Assembly (NCBI GenBank): GCA_002427365.1
Contig: DIQT01000011.1
Location: 1 to 37,942, forward strand
DNA length: 37,942 bases
Reading direction: 5' to 3'
From: Caryophanales bacterium UBA5455
Lineage (GTDB): Bacteria; Bacillota_I; Bacilli_A; RFN20; CAG-826
Below the pieces are notes generated by a model. It made no database searches and was not told the DNA's origin. It saw nothing but the letters and a program-made list of their open reading frames with translations. Within the stretch, counting starts at the first letter, position 1, and each line of letters opens with the position of its first letter. Below are positions 15,636-23,496 of the stretch, piece by piece. A program made the position numbers and the translations under genes.

Positions 15636-16288
15636 TGAATATTATTTTATTAGGCCCTCCTGGTGCGGGTAAAGGTACCCAAGCCAAAAAACTTGCCGAA
15701 CATTATCATATCCCCCATATTTCAACGGGGGATATGTTTAGGGCGGCAATTAAAGCCGGAACACCACTAGGAAAAATAGCGGCCGAAGTAATTAACGGCG
15801 GCAATCTTGTTAGTGATGAAATCACCGTTGGCTTAGTCAAAGAACGGCTTCATCAACCGGATGCACAAAACGGCTATATCTTAGATGGATTTCCTCGGAC
15901 TCTTCCCCAAGCGGAAGCGTTTACGGAAATTGCAGCAGAAATTGGTATGCCAATCGACGCTGTCGTTAATATCGCGGTCGATAATGATACGTTATATCGA
16001 CGGATCACTGGTCGCCGTGTATGTCCAAAATGTGGAACAATTTACCATATTGAGACATTAAAACCACGGGTTGAAGGAATTTGTGACAAATGTGGCACAG
16101 CCTTAGTTCACCGTGATGACGACACTCTCGAAGCGTTCAAAGTTCGCCTCGAAGTTTATTACAACGATACGTATCCGCTTGAACAATATTATCGGGACAA
16201 AGATTTATTAATCGATGTGAACGGTTTATTAACCCCTGATCAATTGGTAAGCGAAATCGCAACTTTACTTAGTGAGGGTAAAAAGTAA
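15635..16288 (+). CDS. adk: Adenylate kinase, zinc-finger LID type
   Basis: Adenylate kinase interconverts 2 ADP and ATP plus AMP. The 217 residues show the P-loop GPPGAGKGTQ (7-16), the AMP-binding STGDMFRAAI, DGFPRT (84-89) and the LID domain. The LID holds a four-cysteine zinc site: Cys130, Cys133, Cys150 and Cys153, as in Gram-positive enzymes. It overlaps secY by one base (TAATG) and map by one base at its end, so secY-adk-map are likely translationally coupled. Confidence 0.98.
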   Translation: MNIILLGPPGAGKGTQAKKLAEHYHIPHISTGDMFRAAIKAGTPLGKIAAEVINGGNLVSDEITVGLVKERLHQPDAQNGYILDGFPRTLPQAEAFTEIAAEIGMPIDAVVNIAVDNDTLYRRITGRRVCPKCGTIYHIETLKPRVEGICDKCGTALVHRDDDTLEAFKVRLEVYYNDTYPLEQYYRDKDLLIDVNGLLTPDQLVSEIATLLSEGKK

Positions 16289-17076
16289 TGATTATCCGTA
16301 AGTCACGACGTGAAGTTGAACTTATGAAAGAAGCGGGCCGGATTGTGGCCACTGTGTTTAAAGAACTTGAACATGAGTGTAAGCCGGGCGTTTCGACTCA
16401 CCAGCTCGACCGCATGGCGGGTCAAATTATTCATCGGGAAGGAGCAATTCCAACGTTCTTAGGTTATGGAGGCTTTCCTGGTAACATCTGCATATCCGTT
16501 AATGATACGTTAATCCACGGTATTCCTAGTAAAACAATTATTCTTAAAGAAGGAGATATCGTTTCACTAGATGTTGGGGCAACGAAAAATGGTTATGTCG
16601 CGGATGCTTGCCGGACATTCCCGGTTGGTAAAATTTCAGCGGACGCACAACGTTTACTTGACGCTACCGAAGGTAGCTTCTGGCATGCTGTAATTAATTA
16701 CGCTAAGCCAAAAGGTCGCTTAGGAGATATATCTCATGCGATTCAAACGTATGTTGAAGAGCGTGGCTATGGAGTGCCGCGCGATTATACCGGTCATGGA
16801 ATTGGCCGGAACCTCCACGAAGAACCCTACATTCCTAATTACGGGGAAGCAGGGCGTGGACCCATTCTCAAAGTTGGCATGTGTTTAGCGATTGAACCGA
16901 TGGTTAATGAAGGATCGTATGAAACATATACTCTTGATGATGAATGGACGGTGAAGACAAGAGATGGGAAACTATCTGCCCACTATGAAAACACAATTGT
17001 AATCACTGAAGATGGATTTGAAGTCCTTACAGTGTTAGATGACAAGGAGTTGACAAAATGGCAAAAGCAGATGTAA
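16288..17076 (+). CDS. map: Methionine aminopeptidase, type I
   Basis: MetAP removes the N-terminal Met from new proteins. The 262 residues have the pita-bread fold signature and the full metal set: Asp95 (SLDVGA), Asp106 (VADACRTF), His170 (GHGIGRNLHE), Glu203 (AIEPMV) and Glu234 (HYENTI). The start is in the TAATG overlap with adk. The 3' end overlaps infA by 19 bases, and an AAGGAG site inside map serves infA. Confidence 0.98.
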   Translation: MIIRKSRREVELMKEAGRIVATVFKELEHECKPGVSTHQLDRMAGQIIHREGAIPTFLGYGGFPGNICISVNDTLIHGIPSKTIILKEGDIVSLDVGATKNGYVADACRTFPVGKISADAQRLLDATEGSFWHAVINYAKPKGRLGDISHAIQTYVEERGYGVPRDYTGHGIGRNLHEEPYIPNYGEAGRGPILKVGMCLAIEPMVNEGSYETYTLDDEWTVKTRDGKLSAHYENTIVITEDGFEVLTVLDDKELTKWQKQM

Positions 17077-17276
17077 TGACATTCCCAGCGGTTGTCGTCG
17101 AAGCCTTACCGAATGTAACATTCAAAGTAAAACTCGAAAATGACCTCGTAATTCTCGCTACCGTTTCTGGTAAAATCCGGGCGCACAATATCCGCATCTT
17201 ACCAGGTGATAGAGTTACGGTCGAAATCTCACCCTATGATTTAACACGGTGCAGAATAACATATCGACACAAATAG
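17058..17276 (+). CDS. infA: Translation initiation factor IF-1
   Basis: IF-1 is a single OB-fold protein that blocks the A site during initiation. The 72 residues align along the whole family: MAKADVMTFPAVVVEALPN, VKLENDLVILATVSGKIR, HNIRILPGDRVTVEISPYDL and TRCRITYRHK. It starts inside map (19-base overlap) with AAGGAG eight bases upstream of the ATG. The expression link to rpmJ-rpsM-rpsK-rpoA-rplQ is the standard Gram-positive arrangement. Confidence 0.98.
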   Translation: MAKADVMTFPAVVVEALPNVTFKVKLENDLVILATVSGKIRAHNIRILPGDRVTVEISPYDLTRCRITYRHK

Positions 17277-17303
17277 TCGATCATAATCGGAGGAAAAAAT
17301 ATT

Positions 17304-17417
17304 ATGAAAGTCAGAGCTTCAGTTAAACCGATTTGCGACAAATGCAAAGTGATTAAACGTAAAGGCCGTGTTATGGTCATTTGCGAAAATCCTAAGCATA
17401 AGCAAAGACAAGGTTAA
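17304..17417 (+). CDS. rpmJ: 50S ribosomal protein L36, zinc form
   Basis: L36 is the smallest 50S protein, a zinc ribbon bound to 23S rRNA. The 37-residue product opens with MKVRASVKPICDKCK and ends ICENPKHKQRQG. The Cys11, Cys14, Cys27 and His32 zinc ligands are all present, so this is the zinc-dependent form. GGAGG lies nine bases before the ATG. It sits in its usual place between infA and rpsM. Confidence 0.97.
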   Translation: MKVRASVKPICDKCKVIKRKGRVMVICENPKHKQRQG

Positions 17418-17435
17418 GAAGGAGAATAACCATTT

Positions 17436-17813
17436 ATGGCACGTATTGCAGGCGTTGATATTCCAAACGATAAGCATGTAGTTATTTCATTAACTTACAT
17501 TTATGGTATTGGTCAAGCAACAGCAAAGAAAATTTTAGACAAAACAAATATCGCTTATGATGTTCGTGTTAAAGATTTAACCGATGATCAATTAACAGCG
17601 ATTCGGGCAGAAATTAACACCCTTAAAGTCGAGGGTGATTTACGTCGTGATGTCGCGATGGATATTAAACGGCTCCAAGAAATTGGCTGCTATCGCGGAA
17701 TCAGACATCGTCGTGGCCTTCCTGTAAGAGGACAATCCACAAAAACAAACGCGCGGACAAGAAAAGGTCCGCGTCGGACAATCGCTAATAAGAAAGCAGC
17801 TTCAAAAGGCTAG
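17436..17813 (+). CDS. rpsM: 30S ribosomal protein S13
   Basis: S13 is a head protein contacting P-site tRNA and bridging to L5. The 125 residues are typical: MARIAGVDIPNDKHVVISLT, the helix-hairpin-helix GIGQATAKKILDKT, CYRGIRHRRGLPVRGQSTKT and NARTRKGPRRT. The C-terminal basic tail (IANKKAASKG) is where it meets tRNA. An AAGGAG site lies upstream. Confidence 0.98.
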   Translation: MARIAGVDIPNDKHVVISLTYIYGIGQATAKKILDKTNIAYDVRVKDLTDDQLTAIRAEINTLKVEGDLRRDVAMDIKRLQEIGCYRGIRHRRGLPVRGQSTKTNARTRKGPRRTIANKKAASKG

Positions 17814-17831
17814 AAAGGGGAATAATTTAAT

Positions 17832-18230
17832 ATGTCAAAACAAAAGAAACGTCAAGTTGGACGTAAGAAAAGAATTAGACGCTCGTATACTAAAGGTGTC
17901 GCACATATCCATTCCACTTTTAATAACACAATCGTTACAATTACCGATGAAGCTGGTAACGTTACCGCGTGGTCAAGCGCTGGTGCATTAGGCTTTAAAG
18001 GAGCAAAAAAATCAACTCCTTGGGCTGCCCAACTAGCCGGTGAAGCCGCTGCCAAAGTTGCCGTTGATCAAGGTATTACCGAAGTCGACGTTAACGTTAA
18101 AGGTCCAGGACCAGGAAGAGAATCCGCAATTCGCGCATTATCCGCAGCTGGTTTAAGCGTTCACACAATTACAGATACTACACCAATTCCCCACAATGGA
18201 TGCCGTCCACCAAAACGGCCACGTGGTTAA
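17832..18230 (+). CDS. rpsK: 30S ribosomal protein S11
   Basis: S11 lies on the platform near the mRNA exit. The 132 residues contain RSYTKGVAHIHSTFNNTIVT, WSSAGALGFKGAKKSTPWAA and VKGPGPGRESAIRAL. The end is HNGCRPPKRPRG, close to the usual PPKRRRV but with Pro-Arg-Gly at the tip. An AAAGGGG site precedes the ATG. Confidence 0.98.
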   Translation: MSKQKKRQVGRKKRIRRSYTKGVAHIHSTFNNTIVTITDEAGNVTAWSSAGALGFKGAKKSTPWAAQLAGEAAAKVAVDQGITEVDVNVKGPGPGRESAIRALSAAGLSVHTITDTTPIPHNGCRPPKRPRG

Positions 18231-18261
18231 TTGGTTGGGAATGAAAGGGAGGAATTAGCAC

Positions 18262-19254
18262 ATGGATAACAAAGGACAAAACGCCGGAAAGTTTATTGAT
18301 CGCCCATTCGAAGATATTGATTTTAAAGTTGAGGCCGCCGACGAAACAAAAAATTATGCAAAGTTCGTCGTTTCCCCATTAGAACGGGGATTTGGCATTA
18401 CGATTGGTAACTCATTAAGAAGAGTCTTACTTAATTCATTACCAGGCGCTAGTGTTTATGCGGTAGAAATTGAAGGGGCACGGCATGAGTTTTCCGCCCT
18501 TGATGGTGTTGTTGAAGACGTTACATCAATTATTCTTAATTTAAAAGATTTAGTCTTAAGTATTGACGATAGTGAAGGTGTTTCCAAACGTTTAGAAATT
18601 GATTTAACTGGTCCCGCAACTGTACGGGCTTCAGACATTCGGATTCCTGGTGATGTTAAAGTCATTAACCCCGAATTAGAAATTGCCCATATTGCTGAAG
18701 GTGGCCATCTTAAAATGGTCCTTCACGCCCGGAATTCCCGTGGTTATGAAACAAGTGAAGCAAACAAACAATTAAATCGTTCATTACCAGTTGGTGCAAT
18801 TGCAACTGATAGTAAATATGCACCAGTCAAACAAGTCGCTTATCACGTTGATGGCGCACGGGTTGGTCATGACTCACGTTATGATGCCTTAACCTTAGAA
18901 GTCACTACGAACGGTTCAATTACTCCTCAAGCAGCAATTGCGCTTGCGGCAAAAATCTTAGTCGCCCACTTCGAAGCGTTCGCAAATCTTGAATCATTTG
19001 TGGACGGCTTACTAATATTTAAAGATGATGATGGCGGCGAAGAACCAGGACCATTCGAAAACATGACGATTGAAGAACTCGATCTTAGTGTTCGTTCATA
19101 CAACTGTTTAAAACGTGCGGGTATTCAAATGGTCATTGAATTAACGCACAAATCCGAAGAAGAAATGTTAAAAATCCGGAACTTAGGTAAAAAATCATTC
19201 AAGGAAGTTAAAGAAAAACTTGAAGATTACGGCTTAACGTTCCGTGAAAACTAG
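18262..19254 (+). CDS. rpoA: RNA polymerase alpha subunit
   Basis: The alpha subunit dimerises to nucleate RNA polymerase assembly and contacts UP elements and activators. The 330 residues show the N-terminal dimerisation domain (VSPLERGFGITIGNSLRRVL, about 45-64) and a linker near EEPGPFENM. The C-terminal domain has LSVRSYNCLKRAGI, whose Arg matches E. coli Arg265, and RNLGKKSFKEVKEKL. Of its 17 arginine codons, seven are CGG and seven CGT by hand count. A GGAGG site lies 8 bases upstream of the ATG. Confidence 0.98.
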   Translation: MDNKGQNAGKFIDRPFEDIDFKVEAADETKNYAKFVVSPLERGFGITIGNSLRRVLLNSLPGASVYAVEIEGARHEFSALDGVVEDVTSIILNLKDLVLSIDDSEGVSKRLEIDLTGPATVRASDIRIPGDVKVINPELEIAHIAEGGHLKMVLHARNSRGYETSEANKQLNRSLPVGAIATDSKYAPVKQVAYHVDGARVGHDSRYDALTLEVTTNGSITPQAAIALAAKILVAHFEAFANLESFVDGLLIFKDDDGGEEPGPFENMTIEELDLSVRSYNCLKRAGIQMVIELTHKSEEEMLKIRNLGKKSFKEVKEKLEDYGLTFREN

Positions 19255-19265
19255 AGGTGTAGATT

Positions 19266-19667
19266 ATGGGAACAATAGGACGTAAAAACGTACACGGCAA
19301 AGGCGGAGTACGGTTTAAAGCCGGTTATGACCGGAGTAAAGATAAAAACATGTTACGCAACGTCGTTAGCCAACTGATCGTTAGTGGTCAAGTTGAAGTT
19401 ACCGCGAAAGTTGCGAGCCAAATCGTTCCAATCGCCGACAAATTAGTGACCTTAGCGAAACGCGGTGATTTACACGCTCGTCGTCAAGCTGCTAGTTATG
19501 TTCGGGCGGGCTTTGTTGCGCCCGATGGACGGACGGCTTTACAAGTTTTATTTGATGATCTTGGACCCGCTTACGCAAATCGGAACGGTGGCTATACGCG
19601 TTCATTAAAATTAGTGAATCGCCGTGGCGATAACGCTCCAATGGCGCTTGTTCAATTCGTTAAATAG
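19266..19667 (+). CDS. rplQ: 50S ribosomal protein L17
   Basis: L17 lies near the tunnel exit and is the last gene of the alpha operon. The 133 residues show the family N-terminus RSKDKNMLRNVVSQLIVSGQ, EVTAKVASQIVPIADKLVTL, and the C-terminus GYTRSLKLVNRRGDNAPMAL. A strong Rho-independent terminator follows 23 bases later. The ECF transporter genes, truA, rplM and rpsI that often follow in Bacilli are absent here. Confidence 0.98.
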   Translation: MGTIGRKNVHGKGGVRFKAGYDRSKDKNMLRNVVSQLIVSGQVEVTAKVASQIVPIADKLVTLAKRGDLHARRQAASYVRAGFVAPDGRTALQVLFDDLGPAYANRNGGYTRSLKLVNRRGDNAPMALVQFVK

Positions 19668-19690
19668 AAATTAAACAAATTAATAAAATT

Positions 19691-19717
19691 GACCAGTAAG
19701 ATTACTGGTCTTTTTTT
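19691..19717 (+). terminator. Rho-independent terminator after rplQ
   Basis: GACCAGTA (19691-19698) pairs perfectly with TACTGGTC (19703-19710) around a 4-base loop, followed by seven T. It closes the S10-spc-alpha supercluster. Confidence 0.92.
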
Positions 19718-19738
19718 ATATTCACGGCAAAAACCTTG

Positions 19739-19744
19739 TATAAT
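19739..19744 (+). promoter_or_regulatory. Predicted -10 element upstream of the DUF308-like gene
   Basis: A perfect TATAAT follows the alpha-operon terminator and lies 31 bases before the next ATG. No good -35 hexamer is visible at 16-18 bases. The gene needs a promoter here because the terminator isolates it, so this is the likely site. Confidence 0.45.
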
Positions 19745-19774
19745 AAATTTAGTTTAATTTTAGGAGGCAAAATT

Positions 19775-20284
19775 ATGAAAATTAAAATTGTTGAACGAAG
19801 AACATCGCTAATTAGTGCGGTCATTTCTATCGTCATTGGTTCGTTATTTATCTGGCTACGGGGTGGGGTTCTCGATATTATTATCTTTGTAGCGGGACTC
19901 TTACTCGCCGCAGATGGTTTATTTCGGGGTTTACTATATATTAAACGGAAAAATTTGTTGCCGTTTACGCCAGTCGCGGGAATTCTTGAAATCGTCCTTG
20001 GTGTTTTTATCGCGGTGGCGACCGCACTAGGCACAAACTTCCATGTTTATTTGTTTGTCCTAGTTGGTACAGCATTAATTGTTTATTCGATTTTGGCAAT
20101 TATTGAACTTAGCAATATAAAAGCAAAGTGGACAATGTGGATTGTAATTTTACTTGTCTTAACCGTAGGCATCTTCTTATCAATTTTGCCATTTTTAAAT
20201 GAAGAAGTTTATGAAACGTTTTTAATAATCCTTGGAAGCATTGCTCTTGCACATGGAATTTTCTCACTTATTGTTCTAATCTAA
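19775..20284 (+). CDS. DUF308/HdeD-like integral membrane protein
   Basis: This is a 169-residue membrane protein with six predicted helices, at about 11-28, 32-55, 66-84, 90-111, 120-140 and 148-168. The three-fold alternation of helix pairs with Gly-rich turns (VISIVIGSLFIWLRGG, GILEIVLGVFI) resembles DUF308 proteins such as E. coli HdeD, an acid-resistance membrane protein. That resemblance is by pattern only. The start at 19775 has an excellent TAGGAGG site. A frame opening at 19736 lacks one. It lies between two terminators with its own likely promoter, so it is probably a single gene. Function unknown. Confidence 0.8.
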   Translation: MKIKIVERRTSLISAVISIVIGSLFIWLRGGVLDIIIFVAGLLLAADGLFRGLLYIKRKNLLPFTPVAGILEIVLGVFIAVATALGTNFHVYLFVLVGTALIVYSILAIIELSNIKAKWTMWIVILLVLTVGIFLSILPFLNEEVYETFLIILGSIALAHGIFSLIVLI

Positions 20285-20323
20285 AAATTACTAAAAATAG
20301 TTGAAAAAAACAGAAATTTTAAC

Positions 20324-20350
20324 TTGAAAAGTAAATTATTATGCTATACT
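20324..20350 (+). promoter_or_regulatory. Predicted promoter of the small membrane protein gene
   Basis: TTGAAA (20324-20329) and TATACT (20345-20350) are 15 bases apart. An extended -10 TG-C precedes TATACT, which can offset the short spacing. The ATG at 20378 is 28 bases downstream. Confidence 0.5.
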
Positions 20351-20377
20351 AAATATATCAAGGAGGATGAAGAAAAT

Positions 20378-20605
20378 ATGGTTAAATGGTTAAAAGAACA
20401 ACCAAAATGGTTAAAAATTGTCTTAGCATTGCCGGGTCTTGACATTGTTTGGTGGGTTTGGCGGCTTCTTTTGAGTGTTGAAAAGAAAAACACGCTCGGA
20501 ACTGTCCTTGCAATCGTGCTATTAGTTGTCGGTCTTCCATTCGCTTGGTTAATTGACATTATTACACTATTACTCCAAGACAAAGTTCTTTGGTTTGATA
20601 ACTAG
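20378..20605 (+). CDS. Small two-helix membrane protein of unknown function
   Basis: The 75-residue protein starts MVKWLKEQPKWLKIVLALPG. A tryptophan-rich first helix (about 13-32, LDIVWWVWRLLL) and a second hydrophobic helix (about 39-63) are separated by a charged loop (SVEKKNT), and the chain ends DKVLWFDN. I choose the ATG at 20378 because AAGGAGG lies 11 bases upstream. A longer frame from 20324 would start inside the promoter. The gene is framed by its own promoter and terminator, which argues that it is real. I do not recognise the family. Confidence 0.72.
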   Translation: MVKWLKEQPKWLKIVLALPGLDIVWWVWRLLLSVEKKNTLGTVLAIVLLVVGLPFAWLIDIITLLLQDKVLWFDN

Positions 20606-20635
20606 TTTTAGTGTTTTCGAAGTAGAGTATACTAA

Positions 20636-20657
20636 GGGCGGATTTCCGTCCTTTTTT
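20636..20657 (+). terminator. Rho-independent terminator after the small membrane protein gene
   Basis: GGGCGG (20636-20641) pairs with CCGTCC (20646-20651), with one G-U pair and a 4-base loop, followed by six T. Confidence 0.85.
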
Positions 20658-20693
20658 CTTTGTCATTTAGTCGCCAAAAGTCGTTAGTTTAGG

Positions 20694-20699
20694 TATAAT
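20694..20699 (+). promoter_or_regulatory. Predicted -10 element before the HAD phosphatase gene
   Basis: A perfect TATAAT lies 20 bases before the ATG at 20720 and follows a terminator. No recognisable -35 is present at normal spacing. Confidence 0.45.
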
Positions 20700-20719
20700 A
20701 GAGCAGTTAGAGGTGAAGC

Positions 20720-21376
20720 ATGGTAAAAAATATAATTTTTGATTTAGATGGAACAATTTTAAATACATTAGGTGATTTACAATATAATATTAATCTTTCC
20801 TTACATGACTATGGTTTTGACGCTACTTATAGTAAAGAGGAGATAAAATCTTTAATCGGGAGTGGATCGCGCGCGGCGATTGAACGGGCGCTTAAGCCGT
20901 TTAGTGTAACGGATGCGGAAATTAATGAAGTTTATTATCATTATTCAAAACTCTATGAACTTTCGCACGTCGAACGAAGCGTTATTTATCCTGGTGTTTT
21001 TGAACTATTAACCGCGTTAAAAGCTGATGGATATCATTTATTTTGTTTAACAAATAAGCCGCACGACATTGCTGTTGATGTTATTAATCACTTTTTCCCA
21101 AAGCTATTTGAAGATGTCATTGGTCAAATCGAAGGACAGCCCGTTAAACCTGACACAAAACTCTTAGGTGTGTTAGTTGAAAAAAACAACATTGATTTAG
21201 GAAAGACAATGTATGTCGGTGATAGTGATGTCGATATTTTAACCGCAACTAATGGAAAAATTCCAATGGTCTACGTTAGTTGGGGATTTAGAACCCCTGC
21301 AGAAGTCGCTCATTTAAAGTTTACGTACCAAGCAAACACCGCTGAAGAATTAGAAAATATTATCAGAAATCATTAG
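20720..21376 (+). CDS. HAD-superfamily hydrolase, phosphoglycolate phosphatase/PpaX-like
   Basis: This 218-residue phosphatase belongs to HAD subfamily IA. Motif I is FDLDGTILNT with nucleophile Asp8 and acid Asp10. Motif II is Thr111 in CLTNKP, the conserved Lys is Lys143 in GQPVKPD, and motif IV is MYVGDSDVDILTA with Asp168 and Asp172. The helical cap (about 15-85) is of the Gph/PpaX type, so substrates such as phosphoglycolate or pyrophosphate are likely, but I cannot tell which. A GAGGTG ribosome site lies upstream. cysS follows after 42 bases and may be cotranscribed. Confidence 0.9.
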   Translation: MVKNIIFDLDGTILNTLGDLQYNINLSLHDYGFDATYSKEEIKSLIGSGSRAAIERALKPFSVTDAEINEVYYHYSKLYELSHVERSVIYPGVFELLTALKADGYHLFCLTNKPHDIAVDVINHFFPKLFEDVIGQIEGQPVKPDTKLLGVLVEKNNIDLGKTMYVGDSDVDILTATNGKIPMVYVSWGFRTPAEVAHLKFTYQANTAEELENIIRNH

Positions 21377-21418
21377 GTTTTATGATAAAATTATTACAAA
21401 GGAGATAAGTGAGCCAAA

Positions 21419-22756
21419 ATGGAAATTACCCTTTACAATTCGCTAATAAAAAAGCGTGAAAAATTTATCCCGTTAGTGGATAAGCAAGTTTCAATGTATG
21501 TATGCGGTCCAACCGTTTATAACTATATTCATATTGGCAACTTGCGTCCAGTTGTTGTTTTTGATGTTTTGCGCCGATTCTTAATTCACCTAGGATATGA
21601 TGTGGTTTTTGTAAGTAATTATACGGATGTCGATGATAAAGTCATTGAAAAAGCGCAAGCAGATGGTGTTAGTGAACTAGAAATTGCTGATAAATATATT
21701 AACGCGTACGAACAAAATCTCGCTGATGTAAACGCGATGAAACCAACTCATTCACCGCGCGTTACAAATTATATTCCAGAAATTATTTCGTTTGTTGAAA
21801 AACTTATTTCGCTTGGTGCGGCGTACGAAGTCGAAGGAAACGTTTATTTTCGGGTGAGTAAAGATGTACGATATGGCGAACTTGGCAACTTTGATCCTGC
21901 CGAACTTCAAGCCGGCGCTCGAATTGAAGAAGATAGCAAAAAAGAATCGCCGTTAGATTTTGTTATTTGGAAAAAAACAGAAGTTGGAATTAAATGGAAT
22001 TCACCTTGGGGCTTAGGGCGGCCTGGCTGGCATACGGAATGTGTTGTCATGATTGATTCGATTTTCCCTAATAAATATATTGATATTCATGGTGGTGGAT
22101 TTGATTTAAAGTTTCCACACCACGAAAATGAAATTGCCCAGTCCTTAGCGGTTAATAACAACAAATTAGCCCACTTTTGGATGCATAATGGCTTTATTAA
22201 CATTGAACAAGAAAAGATGTCGAAGTCACTTGGTAATGTTGTTTTAGCTAAAGATGCGCTCGAAAAGTTTGGCGGTAATGTTGTAAGAATGTTACTATTA
22301 AGCACGCATTATCGGGCCCCTGTTAATTTTAGTGAAGAAGTTATTGAAGCAAGTCAAAACGAAATTAATAAAATTTCAAATACTTATCGGCAATTAGCCG
22401 TTACTTTACAAAAACATAGTGTTTCACTTACTGCGGGTCATGCGCGCGAACTGGACGCCTTCCTTTTAGCGCTGGCGGATGATTTAAATACATCAAATGC
22501 GCTCGCGGAACTTTACCGCGTTTTAAAACTCGTGAACCTTGAATTACGGAAACGCGATTTTAATTTAAACGAACTTGCGAATTTATTTCAAAGTTTAACT
22601 TCGATGTTAGCAATTCTTGGCTTTAAAATTGACTATCCGCTTTTAACGAACGAAGATTATGATTTATTAAAACAATATGAAGAAGCGCGTGCGGCGAAAA
22701 ACTTCGCTTTAAGCGACGAATTGCGGGCGAAATTAGCGCAAAGGAATTTAATTTAA
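21419..22756 (+). CDS. cysS: Cysteinyl-tRNA synthetase
   Basis: CysRS charges tRNA-Cys. The 445 residues have the class Ia signatures HIGN (38-41, in YNYIHIGNLRP) and KMSKS (266-270). Zinc ligands are Cys29, Cys208 (WHTECVVM), His234 or His235, and Glu238 (FPHHENE). The C-terminal DALR-type helical domain follows. AAAGGAG precedes the ATG. In Firmicutes cysS opens the cysS-rlmB-sigH-rpmG-secE-nusG cluster, as here, but the mrnC gene that often follows it is absent. Confidence 0.98.
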   Translation: MEITLYNSLIKKREKFIPLVDKQVSMYVCGPTVYNYIHIGNLRPVVVFDVLRRFLIHLGYDVVFVSNYTDVDDKVIEKAQADGVSELEIADKYINAYEQNLADVNAMKPTHSPRVTNYIPEIISFVEKLISLGAAYEVEGNVYFRVSKDVRYGELGNFDPAELQAGARIEEDSKKESPLDFVIWKKTEVGIKWNSPWGLGRPGWHTECVVMIDSIFPNKYIDIHGGGFDLKFPHHENEIAQSLAVNNNKLAHFWMHNGFINIEQEKMSKSLGNVVLAKDALEKFGGNVVRMLLLSTHYRAPVNFSEEVIEASQNEINKISNTYRQLAVTLQKHSVSLTAGHARELDAFLLALADDLNTSNALAELYRVLKLVNLELRKRDFNLNELANLFQSLTSMLAILGFKIDYPLLTNEDYDLLKQYEEARAAKNFALSDELRAKLAQRNLI

Positions 22757-22757
22757 G

Positions 22758-23480
22758 ATGGCAAACAATTATATATATGGTCGAAATACTGTTTTTGAAT
22801 CACTAAATGCGAATAGCGTTAGCAAGATATTTTGTCGTGCAAATATGGCAATGGGTAAACTTAAATCCATTGCCGAAGAAAAAAATATTCCGATCGAAAT
22901 TGTTAGTGAACAAGAACTAAATGAATTAAGCGGTAATGGTGTACATCAAGGTGTTGTTGGATTAATTAAGCCATATCAATATGAAGATTTAGATGTCGTA
23001 ATCTCCAAAGCAAAGAGTAACCCGCATCCGTTAATTGTGATGGTCGCGGAATTAAATGATCCACATAATTTAGGCGCGATTATAAGGACGTGTGACGCGT
23101 TTAGTGTCGATGGGATTATCTTAGCGAAACATCGGCAAGTCGCAGTCACACCAGCGGTTATGAAGGTTGCTACCGGCGCGCATAATTATGTGCCGGTTGT
23201 CCAAGTTACGAATCTTAACCAAACCGCAAACAAGCTTAAAGAACATGGCTTTTGGCTTGTTGGTACCGATTTAGATACAAACACGAGTTATCTTTCTCTC
23301 GAGTATGATTTTCCATGCGTGTTAGTTATTGGTGGAGAAGGATGGGGCGTCCCATCTTTACTCAAGAAAAATTGTGACTATCTAGTCACGATTCCTCAAA
23401 CTGGTCATGTCAATTCCTTAAATGCGAGTGTCGCGGCCGGAATCCTTATAGCTAGCATCCGCGGGAAGCAATCATTATAG
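22758..23480 (+). CDS. rlmB: 23S rRNA (guanosine-2'-O-)-methyltransferase RlmB/TrmH family
   Basis: This SPOUT-fold enzyme probably methylates a guanosine ribose in 23S rRNA (Gm2251 in E. coli). The 240 residues have an N-terminal substrate-binding domain starting NYIYGRNTVFESL. The SpoU motifs are ELNDPHNLGAIIRTCDAF (motif 1), VIGGEGWGVPSL (motif 2, usually GSEGKGM or GAEGEGM) and NSLNASVAAGILIA (motif 3). It starts one base after the cysS stop with AAAGGA about 13 bases upstream, so coupling is likely. Position matches yacO of Bacillus. The Gly-Trp in motif 2 is a little unusual. Confidence 0.93.
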   Translation: MANNYIYGRNTVFESLNANSVSKIFCRANMAMGKLKSIAEEKNIPIEIVSEQELNELSGNGVHQGVVGLIKPYQYEDLDVVISKAKSNPHPLIVMVAELNDPHNLGAIIRTCDAFSVDGIILAKHRQVAVTPAVMKVATGAHNYVPVVQVTNLNQTANKLKEHGFWLVGTDLDTNTSYLSLEYDFPCVLVIGGEGWGVPSLLKKNCDYLVTIPQTGHVNSLNASVAAGILIASIRGKQSL

Positions 23481-23496
23481 GGAGGAGGAAAAGTAG

